Assembly: GCA_030158485.1 (NCBI GenBank)
Contig: JAOASS010000013.1
Coordinates: forward strand, 111,400-150,682
Origin: Pseudobdellovibrionaceae bacterium
Lineage (GTDB): Bacteria > Bdellovibrionota > Bdellovibrionia > Bdellovibrionales > Bdellovibrionaceae
DNA: 39,283 nucleotides
Direction: 5' to 3'
Shown here: one piece after another, positions 25,614 to 34,392 of the stretch
Layout: each line of letters begins with the position of its first letter
Position numbering within the stretch: position 1 is the stretch's first letter
Position numbers and translations under genes: made by a program
The notes under the pieces: model-generated
Databases searched by the model: none
What the model was told of the DNA's origin: nothing
Seen by the model: only the letters and a program-made list of their open reading frames with translations

Positions 25614-25640
25614 GTTTCGTCAGTCTGATCCAGTTATTTA
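25614..25640 (-). promoter_or_regulatory. Putative sigma-28 (FliA-type) promoter of flagellin
   Basis: Read on the - strand, TAAATAAC (25640-25633), 11 bases, then GACGAAAC (25621-25614). This keeps the spacing of the flagellar consensus TAAAGTTT-N11-GCCGATAA, with TAAA intact and five of eight -10 positions. The start would fall near 25607, giving a flagellin leader of about 110 bases. Confidence 0.45.
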
Positions 25641-25694
25641 CGAGACTCTGGCCTAGATTTTCAGGACAAAACGCAGATCGAGTGCTTTTCTTTT

Positions 25695-25771
25695 GTCTAG
25701 AGAATCAAGACGAGACGTGACTGGACTCGACAAGAGTCACAATCAAGACTTATCTCGAGGTCTTGCTAGAC
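25695..25771. other. Nested dyad upstream of flagellin promoter
   Basis: GTCTAG (25695-25700) pairs with CTAGAC (25766-25771), CAAGAC (25706-25711) with GTCTTG (25760-25765), CGAGA (25711-25715) with TCTCG (25753-25757) and GTGACT (25717-25722) with AGTCAC (25735-25740). The arms are collinear, so one long interrupted cruciform is possible. It lies between the dut stop and the flagellin promoter. It could be an operator, an activator site or the end of the dut transcript, but no T-run follows on the - strand. Confidence 0.45.
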
Positions 25772-25795
25772 TAAAAAAATAGAAAAAAGGATTAT

Positions 25796-26251
25796 TTAAG
25801 CTTTTCCGGTTGAGCCAAATCCGCCGGCACCACGCTCTGTGGTTCCTAATTCATCAACTAAACTAAATTCAGCAGTGATCACAGGTGCAATAACAAGTTG
25901 AGCGACGCGATCTTGATCATGAATTGTAATCGGCGTGCGACCTAAATTGATCAGTATGATTTTAACTTCTCCACGATAATCCGCATCAATAGTCCCGGGA
26001 GTATTGAGTACCGTCAAACCTTCTTTTGCAGCCCAGCCACTTCGAGGCCGTGACTGAATTTCGAAACCCAGCGGAATTTCAAAACTTAAACCCGTTGGAA
26101 TCATCACCCGTTCTCCTGGATTCAAAATTAGAGTCTGTTCAATCTGTGCTCGGACATCAAAACCACTTGCACCTAAAGATTGATACGCTGGCAATTCACC
26201 TTTAAAGTGAGCCCATTTTTTTAAAAGAACACTAATTTTATGAATGCTCAT
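25796..26251 (-). CDS. dut: dUTP diphosphatase
   Basis: 151 residues, a trimeric dUTPase that turns dUTP into dUMP and keeps uracil out of DNA. Motif 1 is ASGFDVRA, motif 2 includes PRSGWAAKEGL, motif 3 is LNTPGTIDADYRGE and motif 5 is RGAGGFGSTG at the C-terminus. I chose ATG 26251, which overlaps the protease stop as ATGA. The frame extends upstream to 26338 but that would bury it in the protease gene. Last gene of the rpsO-pnp-protease block. Confidence 0.96.
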   Translation of the reverse strand: MSIHKISVLLKKWAHFKGELPAYQSLGASGFDVRAQIEQTLILNPGERVMIPTGLSFEIPLGFEIQSRPRSGWAAKEGLTVLNTPGTIDADYRGEVKIILINLGRTPITIHDQDRVAQLVIAPVITAEFSLVDELGTTERGAGGFGSTGKA

Positions 26252-27519
26252 GTAAACTCCCAACTTTTCCACCAGTTTTCTTTTTGAGAAAGAGCTGGTC
26301 CCATCAAAACGCCCGCAATTTTTTCGGGGCGAATCCACTTATCAATAAATTCATGAAGATCATCCGAAGTCACAGCTTGAACTTCACTCACAATAGATTC
26401 AGGCGATCGATACTTTTCAAAAATAAATTCATTTATCGCAATCGAATTCATTCTGTTATCCACATCATCAGCTCCCAAAAGGAGACTGCCCACCACTTGG
26501 GTTTTGTAATTTTCAATTTCTGATTTCTTGAGACCTTGTTTTTTGATTTTTCGAAACTCATGAGCCACAAGCTCTGCCAGTTGTTCAATCTTGTCAGGCT
26601 CAACACCCGCATAAAAGTTCATCACACCTGTATCGATAAAACTATTCATCATGGAATAAGTCGCATAAGCCAAACCTTTACGTTCACGAATACTTTGATA
26701 CAAACGAGACGTCATACCGCCCCCCAGAACCGTATTCAAAATGACTCCTGCAAAACGATCTGGTGATTCAAAATGTGGAAAAGGCATCCCAATCAAGAAA
26801 TGAATTTGTTCAGTTTCTTTTTCTTTAACCCAACGTTCAGATTTCCAACGAGGCTTGAGATTTCTTTTTGTCGGATTGCTTTTTTTCTTGTTTGCTAAAA
26901 GCTGTTCTGCTTTTCGAACAAGCTCTTCGTGATCAATATTGCCTGCTGCACTGATAATAAGATTAGAACCCTGATAAGTTTTTTTATAATGAGCATAGAC
27001 TTCACCCATTTTGATATGAGTTACAGTTTCTAAGCTTCCCAAAATAGAGCGACCTAAAGGATGGTGACCAAAACAACGTTCAAAGAAATGATCATACACA
27101 TAATCTTCAGGTGATTCTTCAGCCATTGCAATTTCTTGCAAGATCACGCTTTTTTCCCGAATAAAATCTTTTTTAGAAAACTTCATATTAGAAACAAGAT
27201 CCGTTAGAATATCCAGGGCTTCACCCCAGTGATCTTTTAACACAAGCGCGTGGTAACAAGTATTTTCTCGGCTTGTAAAGGCGTTAAGTTCGCCACCAAG
27301 AGCTTCAAGCGAACGAGCAATTTGATAACTTGTTCGAGTTTTAGTCCCTTTGAAAACCATGTGTTCCAAGAGGTGTGAAATACCGATTTGCTTTATTGGC
27401 TCATCTCGAGTTCCCACGTCAACCCAAATACCCATGGCAACAGCACGGGACTCTGGGTGAAATTCACTCACCACTCGAATCCCATTTTTGAGAACACTTT
27501 TTTTAAATCTTCTTTCCAT
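26248..27519 (-). CDS. M16 family zinc peptidase (processing-peptidase type)
   Basis: 423 residues. The inverted zinc motif HLLEH near residue 49 and the downstream Glu in EIAMAEESPEDYVYD are the metal ligands and catalytic base. GGGMTSRLYQSIRERKGLAY is the second-domain signature. This is the bacterial relative of mitochondrial processing peptidase (B. subtilis YmxG/MlpA type). Its position right after pnp is conserved in many bacteria. Physiological substrates are not defined. It starts 3 bases after pnp ends. Confidence 0.93.
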   Translation of the reverse strand: MERRFKKSVLKNGIRVVSEFHPESRAVAMGIWVDVGTRDEPIKQIGISHLLEHMVFKGTKTRTSYQIARSLEALGGELNAFTSRENTCYHALVLKDHWGEALDILTDLVSNMKFSKKDFIREKSVILQEIAMAEESPEDYVYDHFFERCFGHHPLGRSILGSLETVTHIKMGEVYAHYKKTYQGSNLIISAAGNIDHEELVRKAEQLLANKKKSNPTKRNLKPRWKSERWVKEKETEQIHFLIGMPFPHFESPDRFAGVILNTVLGGGMTSRLYQSIRERKGLAYATYSMMNSFIDTGVMNFYAGVEPDKIEQLAELVAHEFRKIKKQGLKKSEIENYKTQVVGSLLLGADDVDNRMNSIAINEFIFEKYRSPESIVSEVQAVTSDDLHEFIDKWIRPEKIAGVLMGPALSQKENWWKSWEFT

Positions 27520-27522
27520 TAC

Positions 27523-29616
27523 CTACTGCAACAGGGCTTTACGTGAAAGTTTGATACGACCTGCACGATCCACTTCAAGAACTTTAACTTCAATCACTTC
27601 GCCTTCTTTTAACACATCACTGACTTGACGAACGCGTTCATGAGCAATTTCTGATATATGTAAAAGACCTTGTGTGTTCGGCATAATTTCAACAAAAGCA
27701 CCAAATTCAGCAATCTTAACAACACGGCCTTTATAAGTTTTGCCGACTTCTGCTTCTGCCACAATTTCATTAATCATAGCAATAGCACGTTTTGTTGCTT
27801 CAGGATCGCTTGAAGCCACGTGAATTTTACCACTGTCTTCAATTTCGATCTTAACACCCGTAGCTTCAGTAATCCCTTTGATCACTTTACCGCCCGGACC
27901 GATCACTTCTCTGATTTTATCAGGCCTAATTTGAATTGTTTCAATTCTTGGAGCAAATTCGGAAATTTGACCCCGAGGCGTTCGGATCACTTTTTCCATT
28001 TCACTTAAAATGTGCAAACGACCTTCTTTTGCTTGATTCAAAGCTTTTTCCATCACTTCAAAAGTAACAGAATCAATTTTGATATCCATTTGAACAGCTG
28101 TGATACCTTCAGTTGTTCCCGCAATCTTAAAGTCCATGTCACCTAAGTGATCTTCGTCACCCAAAATATCAGTCAGAACGGCCACTCGGTCATTTTCTTT
28201 GATTAAACCCATCGCAATACCGGCAACGTTTCCTTTAATTGGAACACCGGCATCAAGCAGAGCTAAAACCCCAGCACATACAGTTCCCATTGAAGAAGAA
28301 CCATTACTTTCTAAGACTTCACCCACAATACGAATAGTATAAGGAAATTTTGCTTGATCTGGAAGAACAGCTTTGAGCGCACGCTCTGCTAAATTACCAT
28401 GACCGATTTCACGTCGACCCTGGCCACCAAACCGGCCTGTTTCACCAACTGAGTAAGGAGGAAAATTATAGTGAAGCATAAAGCGACGCTTAATATTTCC
28501 AAGCAATGCGTCAACGATTTGTTCGTCATCGCCTGTTCCTAAAGTGACTGTTCCTAAACACTGAGTTTCGCCCCGAGTAAAAAGACCCGAGCCATGAGCT
28601 CTTGGTAAAATTCCCACTTCGTTAGAAATTGGACGAACTGTTTTAACATCACGACCGTCAATACGAATAGCACGATCTAAAATCATCGAACGAGCCACAT
28701 TATATTTTAAATCTTCAACAACTGTGCTGAGTTCTTTTTTACGAATAACTAAAGCGTCTTTGTCCGTAATGACTTTTAAGAACTTTTCTTTTGCTTGATC
28801 TTTTGCTTGAGCCACCAAAGCATATCGTTCAGTTTTATCTTTTGTACTTAAAGCTTTTTCAATTAAAGGTTTTAAGAAACTTTCTGTCTGAGTTCTGAAG
28901 TCAGCATCAACTTGAGGAGGCGTAAAGGCCCGCTTTTGTTTTGATCCTGTTTTTTCACGAAGTTCATCTTGAGCATTTAAAAGCGGCATCAAAGACTGAT
29001 GACCAAACTTAAGTGCTGCCATAGCGTCAGCTTCAGAAATAAATTTAGTTTCGCCTTCAACCATTAAGAGTCCCTGGCGGGTTCCCGCAACCACAAGATC
29101 CATATCAGATTTTTCAACCTGCTGTGGAGTTGGATTCGCAATCAATTGACCATCAACACGTGCCACTTGCACTGAAGCTGTTGGCCCTTCGAAAGGAATA
29201 TCAGAAATGTGAAGTGCTGCAGAAGCCCCAAGAGAAGAAAGAATATCGATAGGAAACGAACCATCTGCAGAAAGCACAGTGGCTACAACTTGTGTGTCAA
29301 AACGATATCCTTCTGGAAACTTCGGTCGAATCGGCCGGTCAATCAGACGCGCTATCAATATTTGTTCTGTATTGGGTCTTCCTTCACGTTTAAAGTATCC
29401 ACCCGGAATTTTTCCTGTAGCGTAGAACTTTTCCTGGTACTCAACTGTGAGTGGAAAAAAATCAACGTCTTTGGGTTCTTTGGCAGAAACCGCTGTGACC
29501 AGAACCATATTGGCCCCGGAGGTCACGAGCACGGATCCATCCGCTTGCTTCGCAAGGCGGCCCGTTTCGATTGTAATCTGGCGGCCACCAACGGAAGTCG
29601 TAACTGTGGTTTTCAT
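27523..29616 (-). CDS. pnp: Polyribonucleotide nucleotidyltransferase (PNPase)
   Basis: 697 residues. Two RNase PH domains flank a helical domain, with RPIRPKFPEGY and GSGLFTRGETQ among the core motifs. A KH domain (IREVIGPGGKVIKGI) and an S1 domain (GRVVKIAEFGAFVEI) follow at the C-terminus. It degrades RNA from the 3' end using phosphate and may add tails. rpsO is immediately upstream with 6 bases between stop and start, the classic rpsO-pnp pair. Length is normal for the family. Confidence 0.97.
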   Translation of the reverse strand: MKTTVTTSVGGRQITIETGRLAKQADGSVLVTSGANMVLVTAVSAKEPKDVDFFPLTVEYQEKFYATGKIPGGYFKREGRPNTEQILIARLIDRPIRPKFPEGYRFDTQVVATVLSADGSFPIDILSSLGASAALHISDIPFEGPTASVQVARVDGQLIANPTPQQVEKSDMDLVVAGTRQGLLMVEGETKFISEADAMAALKFGHQSLMPLLNAQDELREKTGSKQKRAFTPPQVDADFRTQTESFLKPLIEKALSTKDKTERYALVAQAKDQAKEKFLKVITDKDALVIRKKELSTVVEDLKYNVARSMILDRAIRIDGRDVKTVRPISNEVGILPRAHGSGLFTRGETQCLGTVTLGTGDDEQIVDALLGNIKRRFMLHYNFPPYSVGETGRFGGQGRREIGHGNLAERALKAVLPDQAKFPYTIRIVGEVLESNGSSSMGTVCAGVLALLDAGVPIKGNVAGIAMGLIKENDRVAVLTDILGDEDHLGDMDFKIAGTTEGITAVQMDIKIDSVTFEVMEKALNQAKEGRLHILSEMEKVIRTPRGQISEFAPRIETIQIRPDKIREVIGPGGKVIKGITEATGVKIEIEDSGKIHVASSDPEATKRAIAMINEIVAEAEVGKTYKGRVVKIAEFGAFVEIMPNTQGLLHISEIAHERVRQVSDVLKEGEVIEVKVLEVDRAGRIKLSRKALLQ

Positions 29617-29622
29617 GTGTTA

Positions 29623-29892
29623 TTACTTTCTGATATCGAGTTCTTTAATCAATGAATCGTATTTTTTATGATTTGTACGCTTCAAGTAATCTAAAAGTTT
29701 ACGACGTCTGTTAACAATCGTGATCAAACCACGTTGTGAGTGCACATCTTTTTTGTGTACTTTGAAATGCTCTGTTAATTCATTAATACGAGCCGTGATC
29801 AAAGCAATTTGAACTTCAGAAGAACCCGTATCGAGATCTGAGCGTTTAAATTTTTTAAGAATATCAGCTGTTTTTTGTTTTTCGACGGCCAT
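29623..29892 (-). CDS. rpsO: Ribosomal protein S15
   Basis: 89 residues, the normal S15 length. It shows [21 protein letters not shown], the S15 signature region, and [21 protein letters not shown], which contacts 16S rRNA helix 22. A strong AGGAGG lies upstream of the ATG. It has its own promoter (30019-30047) and a folded leader, and is followed by pnp. In E. coli S15 represses its own translation. Confidence 0.98.
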   Translation of the reverse strand: MAVEKQKTADILKKFKRSDLDTGSSEVQIALITARINELTEHFKVHKKDVHSQRGLITIVNRRRKLLDYLKRTNHKKYDSLIKELDIRK

Positions 29893-30018
29893 TAACGTCC
29901 TCCTAGAGAATTGAGATCATATCTGATCTGATTTAAAATCGGTATTTCATAAAATATGAAAAAATTCCGTTAGCCCTTGAAAACGTCATGGCTGTCGCAT
30001 CCAAAGCTAATGCCGGAA
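29893..30018 (-). promoter_or_regulatory. rpsO structured 5' leader
   Basis: About 120 bases of likely untranslated leader. AGATCA (29914-29919) pairs with TGATCT (29924-29929) just ahead of the AGGAGG. A second stem pairs 29945-29950 with 29956-29961. TTAGC (29970-29974) can pair with GCTAA (30006-30010) and is followed on the - strand by a run of T. The last could be a weak terminator or attenuator. S15 autoregulation is known to use leaders that differ between phyla; this one has not been matched to any. Confidence 0.45.
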
Positions 30019-30047
30019 GTTATAGGCTGATTGAAGCTCTAGGTCAA
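30019..30047 (-). promoter_or_regulatory. Strong sigma-70 promoter of rpsO
   Basis: On the - strand, TTGACC (30047-30042), a 17-base spacer and TATAAC (30024-30019), with five of six matches in each box. Transcription would start near 30012, about 120 bases before the rpsO ATG. It lets rpsO-pnp be expressed apart from the rimP-truB genes. Confidence 0.7.
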
Positions 30048-30096
30048 TAAGCAAAAATTCAGTGTTTTTAGAGAGTTAGAATAAAAAATAAAAACT

Positions 30097-31020
30097 TTAT
30101 TCAGCACGTTCAGAAAAAACGCGCTTGATCTTGAATCCTTGACCCTTTTCGTAGGCAATCAAAGCCAAAAGTCTATCATCTTTCATTGACACTGCTTGCA
30201 GCATGCTGCTTTCGCTAGGGTCAACAAGGCCAATCATCAATCGCCGCAAATCATGACTAATTTGACCGTTCAATAGTAAAGTTTGATCAAATCTTTGAAC
30301 TCGAGCTTTTTTAAGTTGCGGCAAAGCCCAGCTCATCGAGATATAATTTGAAGGCAAACGCCCCTGGTCCACTTGTTCTTGAGTTTCTTCAAGTGAAAGC
30401 GCTTGTTCCAATGAAAAAGGCTGTGAGCGAGTCCGAACTAAAGACTTCATACAAGCCCCCGTTCCCAATCGATCACCTAACTGATCGACCCAGGTTCTGA
30501 TAAAACTTCCTTTTGAGCATTCCAGATCAACCCAAAACGTTTTATTTGAATCCGTCGTCTGATCCACATTCCAAAACTTCATGATTTTTTGAGGTGTTTC
30601 AATCACTTTGTTTTCTCGAGCTATTTCGTACAATTTTTGCCCGCCCACCTTAACTGCAGAATACATAGGAACAGGCCATTCAAATTCACCGCTGAGCTCT
30701 TGCACTGCTTGAGTCACTTTTTGAATGTGTTCAGAAGTTACTTCTTTTTCTTGTAAAGTTTTTCCAGTGACATCCAGCATATCTGTCTTAAGACCCAAAA
30801 GAACTTCAACCGAGTAAGCTTTGTCTCCGTCCATGATGTAAGGGCTTAGTTTTGTTGCTTGTCCCAATAAAAGAACCATCAGGCCTGATGCCAAAGGGTC
30901 CAAAGTTCCAGCATGACCGACTTCACGGGTTTTAAAAATTTTTCGAGCTTGATCAACAAGATCATGACTTGTGACACCGGAAGGTTTTTTGACAAGAAGC
31001 AAGCCGTTGATGGAACTCAA
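30097..31020 (-). CDS. truB: tRNA pseudouridine-55 synthase TruB
   Basis: 307 residues. GHAGTLDPLASGL carries the catalytic Asp41. The N-terminal KPSGVTSHD and GDKAYSVEVLLG are also typical. The PUA-like C-terminal part is present. It makes the universal pseudouridine in the T-loop of tRNA. It starts at TTG directly against the rbfA stop, with no alternative ATG. It ends the rimP-nusA-infB-rbfA-truB run, the same order as in E. coli. A 204-base gap follows before rpsO. Confidence 0.95.
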   Translation of the reverse strand: MSSINGLLLVKKPSGVTSHDLVDQARKIFKTREVGHAGTLDPLASGLMVLLLGQATKLSPYIMDGDKAYSVEVLLGLKTDMLDVTGKTLQEKEVTSEHIQKVTQAVQELSGEFEWPVPMYSAVKVGGQKLYEIARENKVIETPQKIMKFWNVDQTTDSNKTFWVDLECSKGSFIRTWVDQLGDRLGTGACMKSLVRTRSQPFSLEQALSLEETQEQVDQGRLPSNYISMSWALPQLKKARVQRFDQTLLLNGQISHDLRRLMIGLVDPSESSMLQAVSMKDDRLLALIAYEKGQGFKIKRVFSERAE

Positions 31021-31407
31021 CTAGGACTCTTCTTCCGTTTCAGTTGGTTTTTTTTGAGTTGAAATATCAGATAGAATTTTTTCAATTTTAAGAACTTGTT
31101 CTGTTGTGTGATCTTTTAAAAATGTCAACTTGGGGCAGTAACGCATTTTAAGTTTTCCACCAATATAATCTTGGATTTCAAAAGCGCGATTTTGTAAAGT
31201 ATGAATGACTTCGCCAATATCACCTTCTTCACCTAAAACGCTGATGTAAACTTTTGCGGTCCTTAAGTCTGCTGGCATTTTGACTAAAGCCACTGTCACA
31301 AGGCCAGGCAGTGGATCGGAAAAACCAGATCTTAAATACTGCGCAATCTGGATCTGAACTTCTTTTTCAACACGGGCGACTCTTCGCCCATCACCCATGT
31401 TCTTCAT
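31021..31407 (-). CDS. rbfA: Ribosome-binding factor A
   Basis: 128 residues with the KH-like RbfA fold. RRVARVEKEVQIQIAQYL is the opening helix and TAKVYISVLG the central strand. MRYCPKLTFLKDHT is the late conserved segment, and an acidic tail follows. It helps the last steps of 30S maturation. It sits 9 bases after infB and directly before truB. AAGGGA is close to the start. Confidence 0.93.
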   Translation of the reverse strand: MKNMGDGRRVARVEKEVQIQIAQYLRSGFSDPLPGLVTVALVKMPADLRTAKVYISVLGEEGDIGEVIHTLQNRAFEIQDYIGGKLKMRYCPKLTFLKDHTTEQVLKIEKILSDISTQKKPTETEEES

Positions 31408-31416
31408 TATGTCCCT

Positions 31417-34389
31417 TTAAGCTTTTGCTTCCGGATGTAATTCACGAATTTTTTCTTCTTTGATAAAAGCTTCAATCACGTCGCCGACTTTAATATCATT
31501 GAAATTTTCAATTCCGACACCACATTCAAAACCTTGAGCCACTTCTTTTGCATCGTCTTTGAAACGCTTAAGACTTGTAATTTTGCTTTCGATAATAATT
31601 TTACCATCACGAATCAAGCGCACTTGATTTGATCTTTGGATTTTACCGTCAACAACTGAACAACCTGCGATCATCCCAGCTTTTGGAACAGTGAATGTAT
31701 TACGAACTTCTGCGCGTCCCATGACTTTTTCAACAATATCAGGTGTCAGCATTCCACCCATAACTTTTTTCATATCATCTACCATTTCATAAACGATTGA
31801 ATAAGTCCGGATTTCTACGCCGATCTGTTTTGCTTTATTCATTGAAACTGTATCAGGACGAACATTGAAACCTAAAATCATACCCTTTGAAGTTTGGGCT
31901 AAAAGAACATCTGATTCAGAAATTCCACCCACAGCGCTTAAAAGAACTTTTGTTTTAACTTCGGGTGTGTCAAGTTTTGCAAGCATTCCTAAAATAGCTT
32001 CAACAGAACCATGCACGTCAGCTTTCACGATAATCGGTAAGATTTTTAAATCACCTTGTTTAGCTTTAGAAAATATTTCTTCTAATGTTTTCTTCTGACC
32101 CAGTTGAGTTTGAGTTGCCAAGAACTGTTCACGACGGTTAGCTGCAACTTCTTCGGCCGCTTTTTCATCTTGAACGATATCCCAACGATCACCCGATGCC
32201 GGGACATCATCAAGACCCAAAACTTCTACGGGATAGCCAGGTAAAACTTTATTAATTTTTTCACCACGGTCATTTGTTAATGATTTAACGCGGCCTTTAG
32301 TCGTTCCCGCCACAAGATACTGACCGACTTCGATGGTTCCATCTTTCACAAGAAGAGTGGCTACAGGTCCGCGACCTTTTTCCATTTTAGATTCGATGAC
32401 AAGCCCTGTTCCTGAACGTTTCGGATTGGCTTTCAGTTCTTGAATTTCAGCAACCAGTTTAATTTGCTCTAGGAGCTCATCAATTCCTGTTTTCTTCATG
32501 GCAGAAACCGGAACGTAAATTGTCGTTCCGCCCCACTCTTCAGGAACTAATTCCATTTCTGTTAATTGCTGTTTTACTTTTTCCGGATTAGCACCGGGCT
32601 TATCCATTTTATTAACAGCCACAATGATCGGAACTCCTGCTGCTTTTGCATGAGAAACTGCTTCTTGCGTCTGAGGCATCATTCCATCATCAGCTGCGAC
32701 CACAATCACGGCAATGTCAGTTGCATTGGCACCACGAGAACGCATTGCTGTAAAAGCTTCGTGGCCCGGAGTATCCAAGAAAGTAATAGGATAACCATCC
32801 GCTAATTTCACCGAATAGGCACCAATATGCTGAGTGATACCTCCAGCTTCACCTGCTGCCACTTTTGCAGATCGAATGGCATCGAGTAAAGATGTTTTAC
32901 CATGATCAACGTGACCCATGATTGTCACAACGGGGGGACGAATAATTCTTTCAGCGTCTAATTCACCAAAAGCCACTTGATCAACCATGTCTTTTTCTGA
33001 CTTCTGGATGTTTTTAGCTTCCCAGCCAAATTCAGGAGCTATCAAAGCTAAAGTATCAGCATCCAAATCAGAGTTAATAGTGGCCATAACGCCATTTTTC
33101 ACCAAAACTTTAATCAATTGCGGTGCTTTTAATCCCATTTCTTGAGCTGCCGCTGAAACTTTCATCGTTCCATAAACTTCTAAAATTCTTTTTGAAGCTT
33201 TCGGAGTCGTCAGCTGAGTTTTGTTCGCCATCCGACCTAAAATATCTTTTTTCTTTTTAGGTTGAAAAACCATTTCGCGCTTACGAAATTCAACTGCATT
33301 GAACTCTTTGAGTTCTTCAAGTTCTCGTTCTTTAGCTGTTGGACCTGTTGCGACAGGAGGCGCAACTTCAACACGTTTAGTTCGTTTAGCGTGTTCTCGT
33401 CTTCTTTCAAAATCAACATCAAATCCGCCTGGAGTAATTGGTTCCGGCATCGGATTTGATTGAGCGACGAATCCAGCTCTTAATCCACGGTTAGCTGTAC
33501 TTCGAGGGGGGCCTGAAAATCCACCAGTTCGAGCTCCACCAGGACCACTACTTTGATTTCCACCGGGAGCGCCTGCGCGACCTTGATAACCACTACCCTG
33601 GGGAGCTTGCACTCGCGCCAAATCCATTCGTCCAACAATATTTCTTCGAGGAGCATTCACAGGAGTTTGAGAACTTGCAACTCCGCTACTTCCGATAGCG
33701 ACTTCTCTTTTACGAGCAACGAGCGGAGCCGCCGCAGGAGTTGTTGTGACAGGAGCCGACTGTACGGCTGGCGCGACTGGCACAACAGGAGAAACCATCG
33801 TTGTCACAGGCTGCTGAGACTGAGCCACAGGAATTGCAGCAAGTGCTTCAACTTTAGCAACTGGCACCTCAGGAGCTGATGCTACAATTGGTTTTACCGA
33901 AGCCACAGGCTTTGGAACGCTTGCAACAGCTTGGACAATTTCAACTTCCGGCACGACTGATTTTTCAATGATTTGAGACTTTTCAGCAACAACAACTTCT
34001 TCATGTTCAGATTCAGTTTGCAGCTGTTGGTCTTCTTCAAGATTTTCATCCGATGTTTCAGCGACAGTCGCTTTTCTTCGCACAACAGTTGATTTTGCAA
34101 CTGGTGCCGTTTTTTTAGTTGTCGTTGCTGCTGCCGCAGCTTTAGCTGAAGCCACCACAACTTCTGCTTTTTTAGCAGGAGCTTTTCGAGTCGCAGTTTT
34201 TTTAGGTTTAGCAGCTTCAGAAGATTTATCACCACCATGAAGCTTGACTTTAAGTTGCTCAAGAACTTCGGGCTCGAGTTCTGCCATATGAGACTTCACC
34301 GGCAAATGCCACTCACGGATTTTGTCCATCAGTGCTAGGGGCGTCATCCCGATTTCTTTGGCATATTCAAAGACTTTTGGATTACTCAC
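31417..34389 (-). CDS. infB: Translation initiation factor IF-2
   Basis: 990 residues. The GTPase G1 motif GHVDHGKT is at 492-499, with DTPGHE (G3) and NKMDKPGAN (G4) following, then domains II-IV including the C-terminal fMet-tRNA-binding part. The N-terminal 480 residues hold an IF2N-like unit, a long Ala/Val/Pro/Lys linker with Gly-rich stretches, and a second IF2N-type segment. This is longer than in E. coli. It starts at GTG with AGGGAG 8 bases ahead and lies 3 bases after nusA. The linker DNA is repetitive and GC-richer than the surroundings. Confidence 0.97.
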   Translation of the reverse strand: MSNPKVFEYAKEIGMTPLALMDKIREWHLPVKSHMAELEPEVLEQLKVKLHGGDKSSEAAKPKKTATRKAPAKKAEVVVASAKAAAAATTTKKTAPVAKSTVVRRKATVAETSDENLEEDQQLQTESEHEEVVVAEKSQIIEKSVVPEVEIVQAVASVPKPVASVKPIVASAPEVPVAKVEALAAIPVAQSQQPVTTMVSPVVPVAPAVQSAPVTTTPAAAPLVARKREVAIGSSGVASSQTPVNAPRRNIVGRMDLARVQAPQGSGYQGRAGAPGGNQSSGPGGARTGGFSGPPRSTANRGLRAGFVAQSNPMPEPITPGGFDVDFERRREHAKRTKRVEVAPPVATGPTAKERELEELKEFNAVEFRKREMVFQPKKKKDILGRMANKTQLTTPKASKRILEVYGTMKVSAAAQEMGLKAPQLIKVLVKNGVMATINSDLDADTLALIAPEFGWEAKNIQKSEKDMVDQVAFGELDAERIIRPPVVTIMGHVDHGKTSLLDAIRSAKVAAGEAGGITQHIGAYSVKLADGYPITFLDTPGHEAFTAMRSRGANATDIAVIVVAADDGMMPQTQEAVSHAKAAGVPIIVAVNKMDKPGANPEKVKQQLTEMELVPEEWGGTTIYVPVSAMKKTGIDELLEQIKLVAEIQELKANPKRSGTGLVIESKMEKGRGPVATLLVKDGTIEVGQYLVAGTTKGRVKSLTNDRGEKINKVLPGYPVEVLGLDDVPASGDRWDIVQDEKAAEEVAANRREQFLATQTQLGQKKTLEEIFSKAKQGDLKILPIIVKADVHGSVEAILGMLAKLDTPEVKTKVLLSAVGGISESDVLLAQTSKGMILGFNVRPDTVSMNKAKQIGVEIRTYSIVYEMVDDMKKVMGGMLTPDIVEKVMGRAEVRNTFTVPKAGMIAGCSVVDGKIQRSNQVRLIRDGKIIIESKITSLKRFKDDAKEVAQGFECGVGIENFNDIKVGDVIEAFIKEEKIRELHPEAKA

Positions 34390-34392
34390 TCG

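Noticed and set aside
33553-34262. Open frames opposite or shifted within the infB linker
   Set aside because: The low-complexity linker leaves other frames open by composition. The IF-2 frame is clearly the real one.
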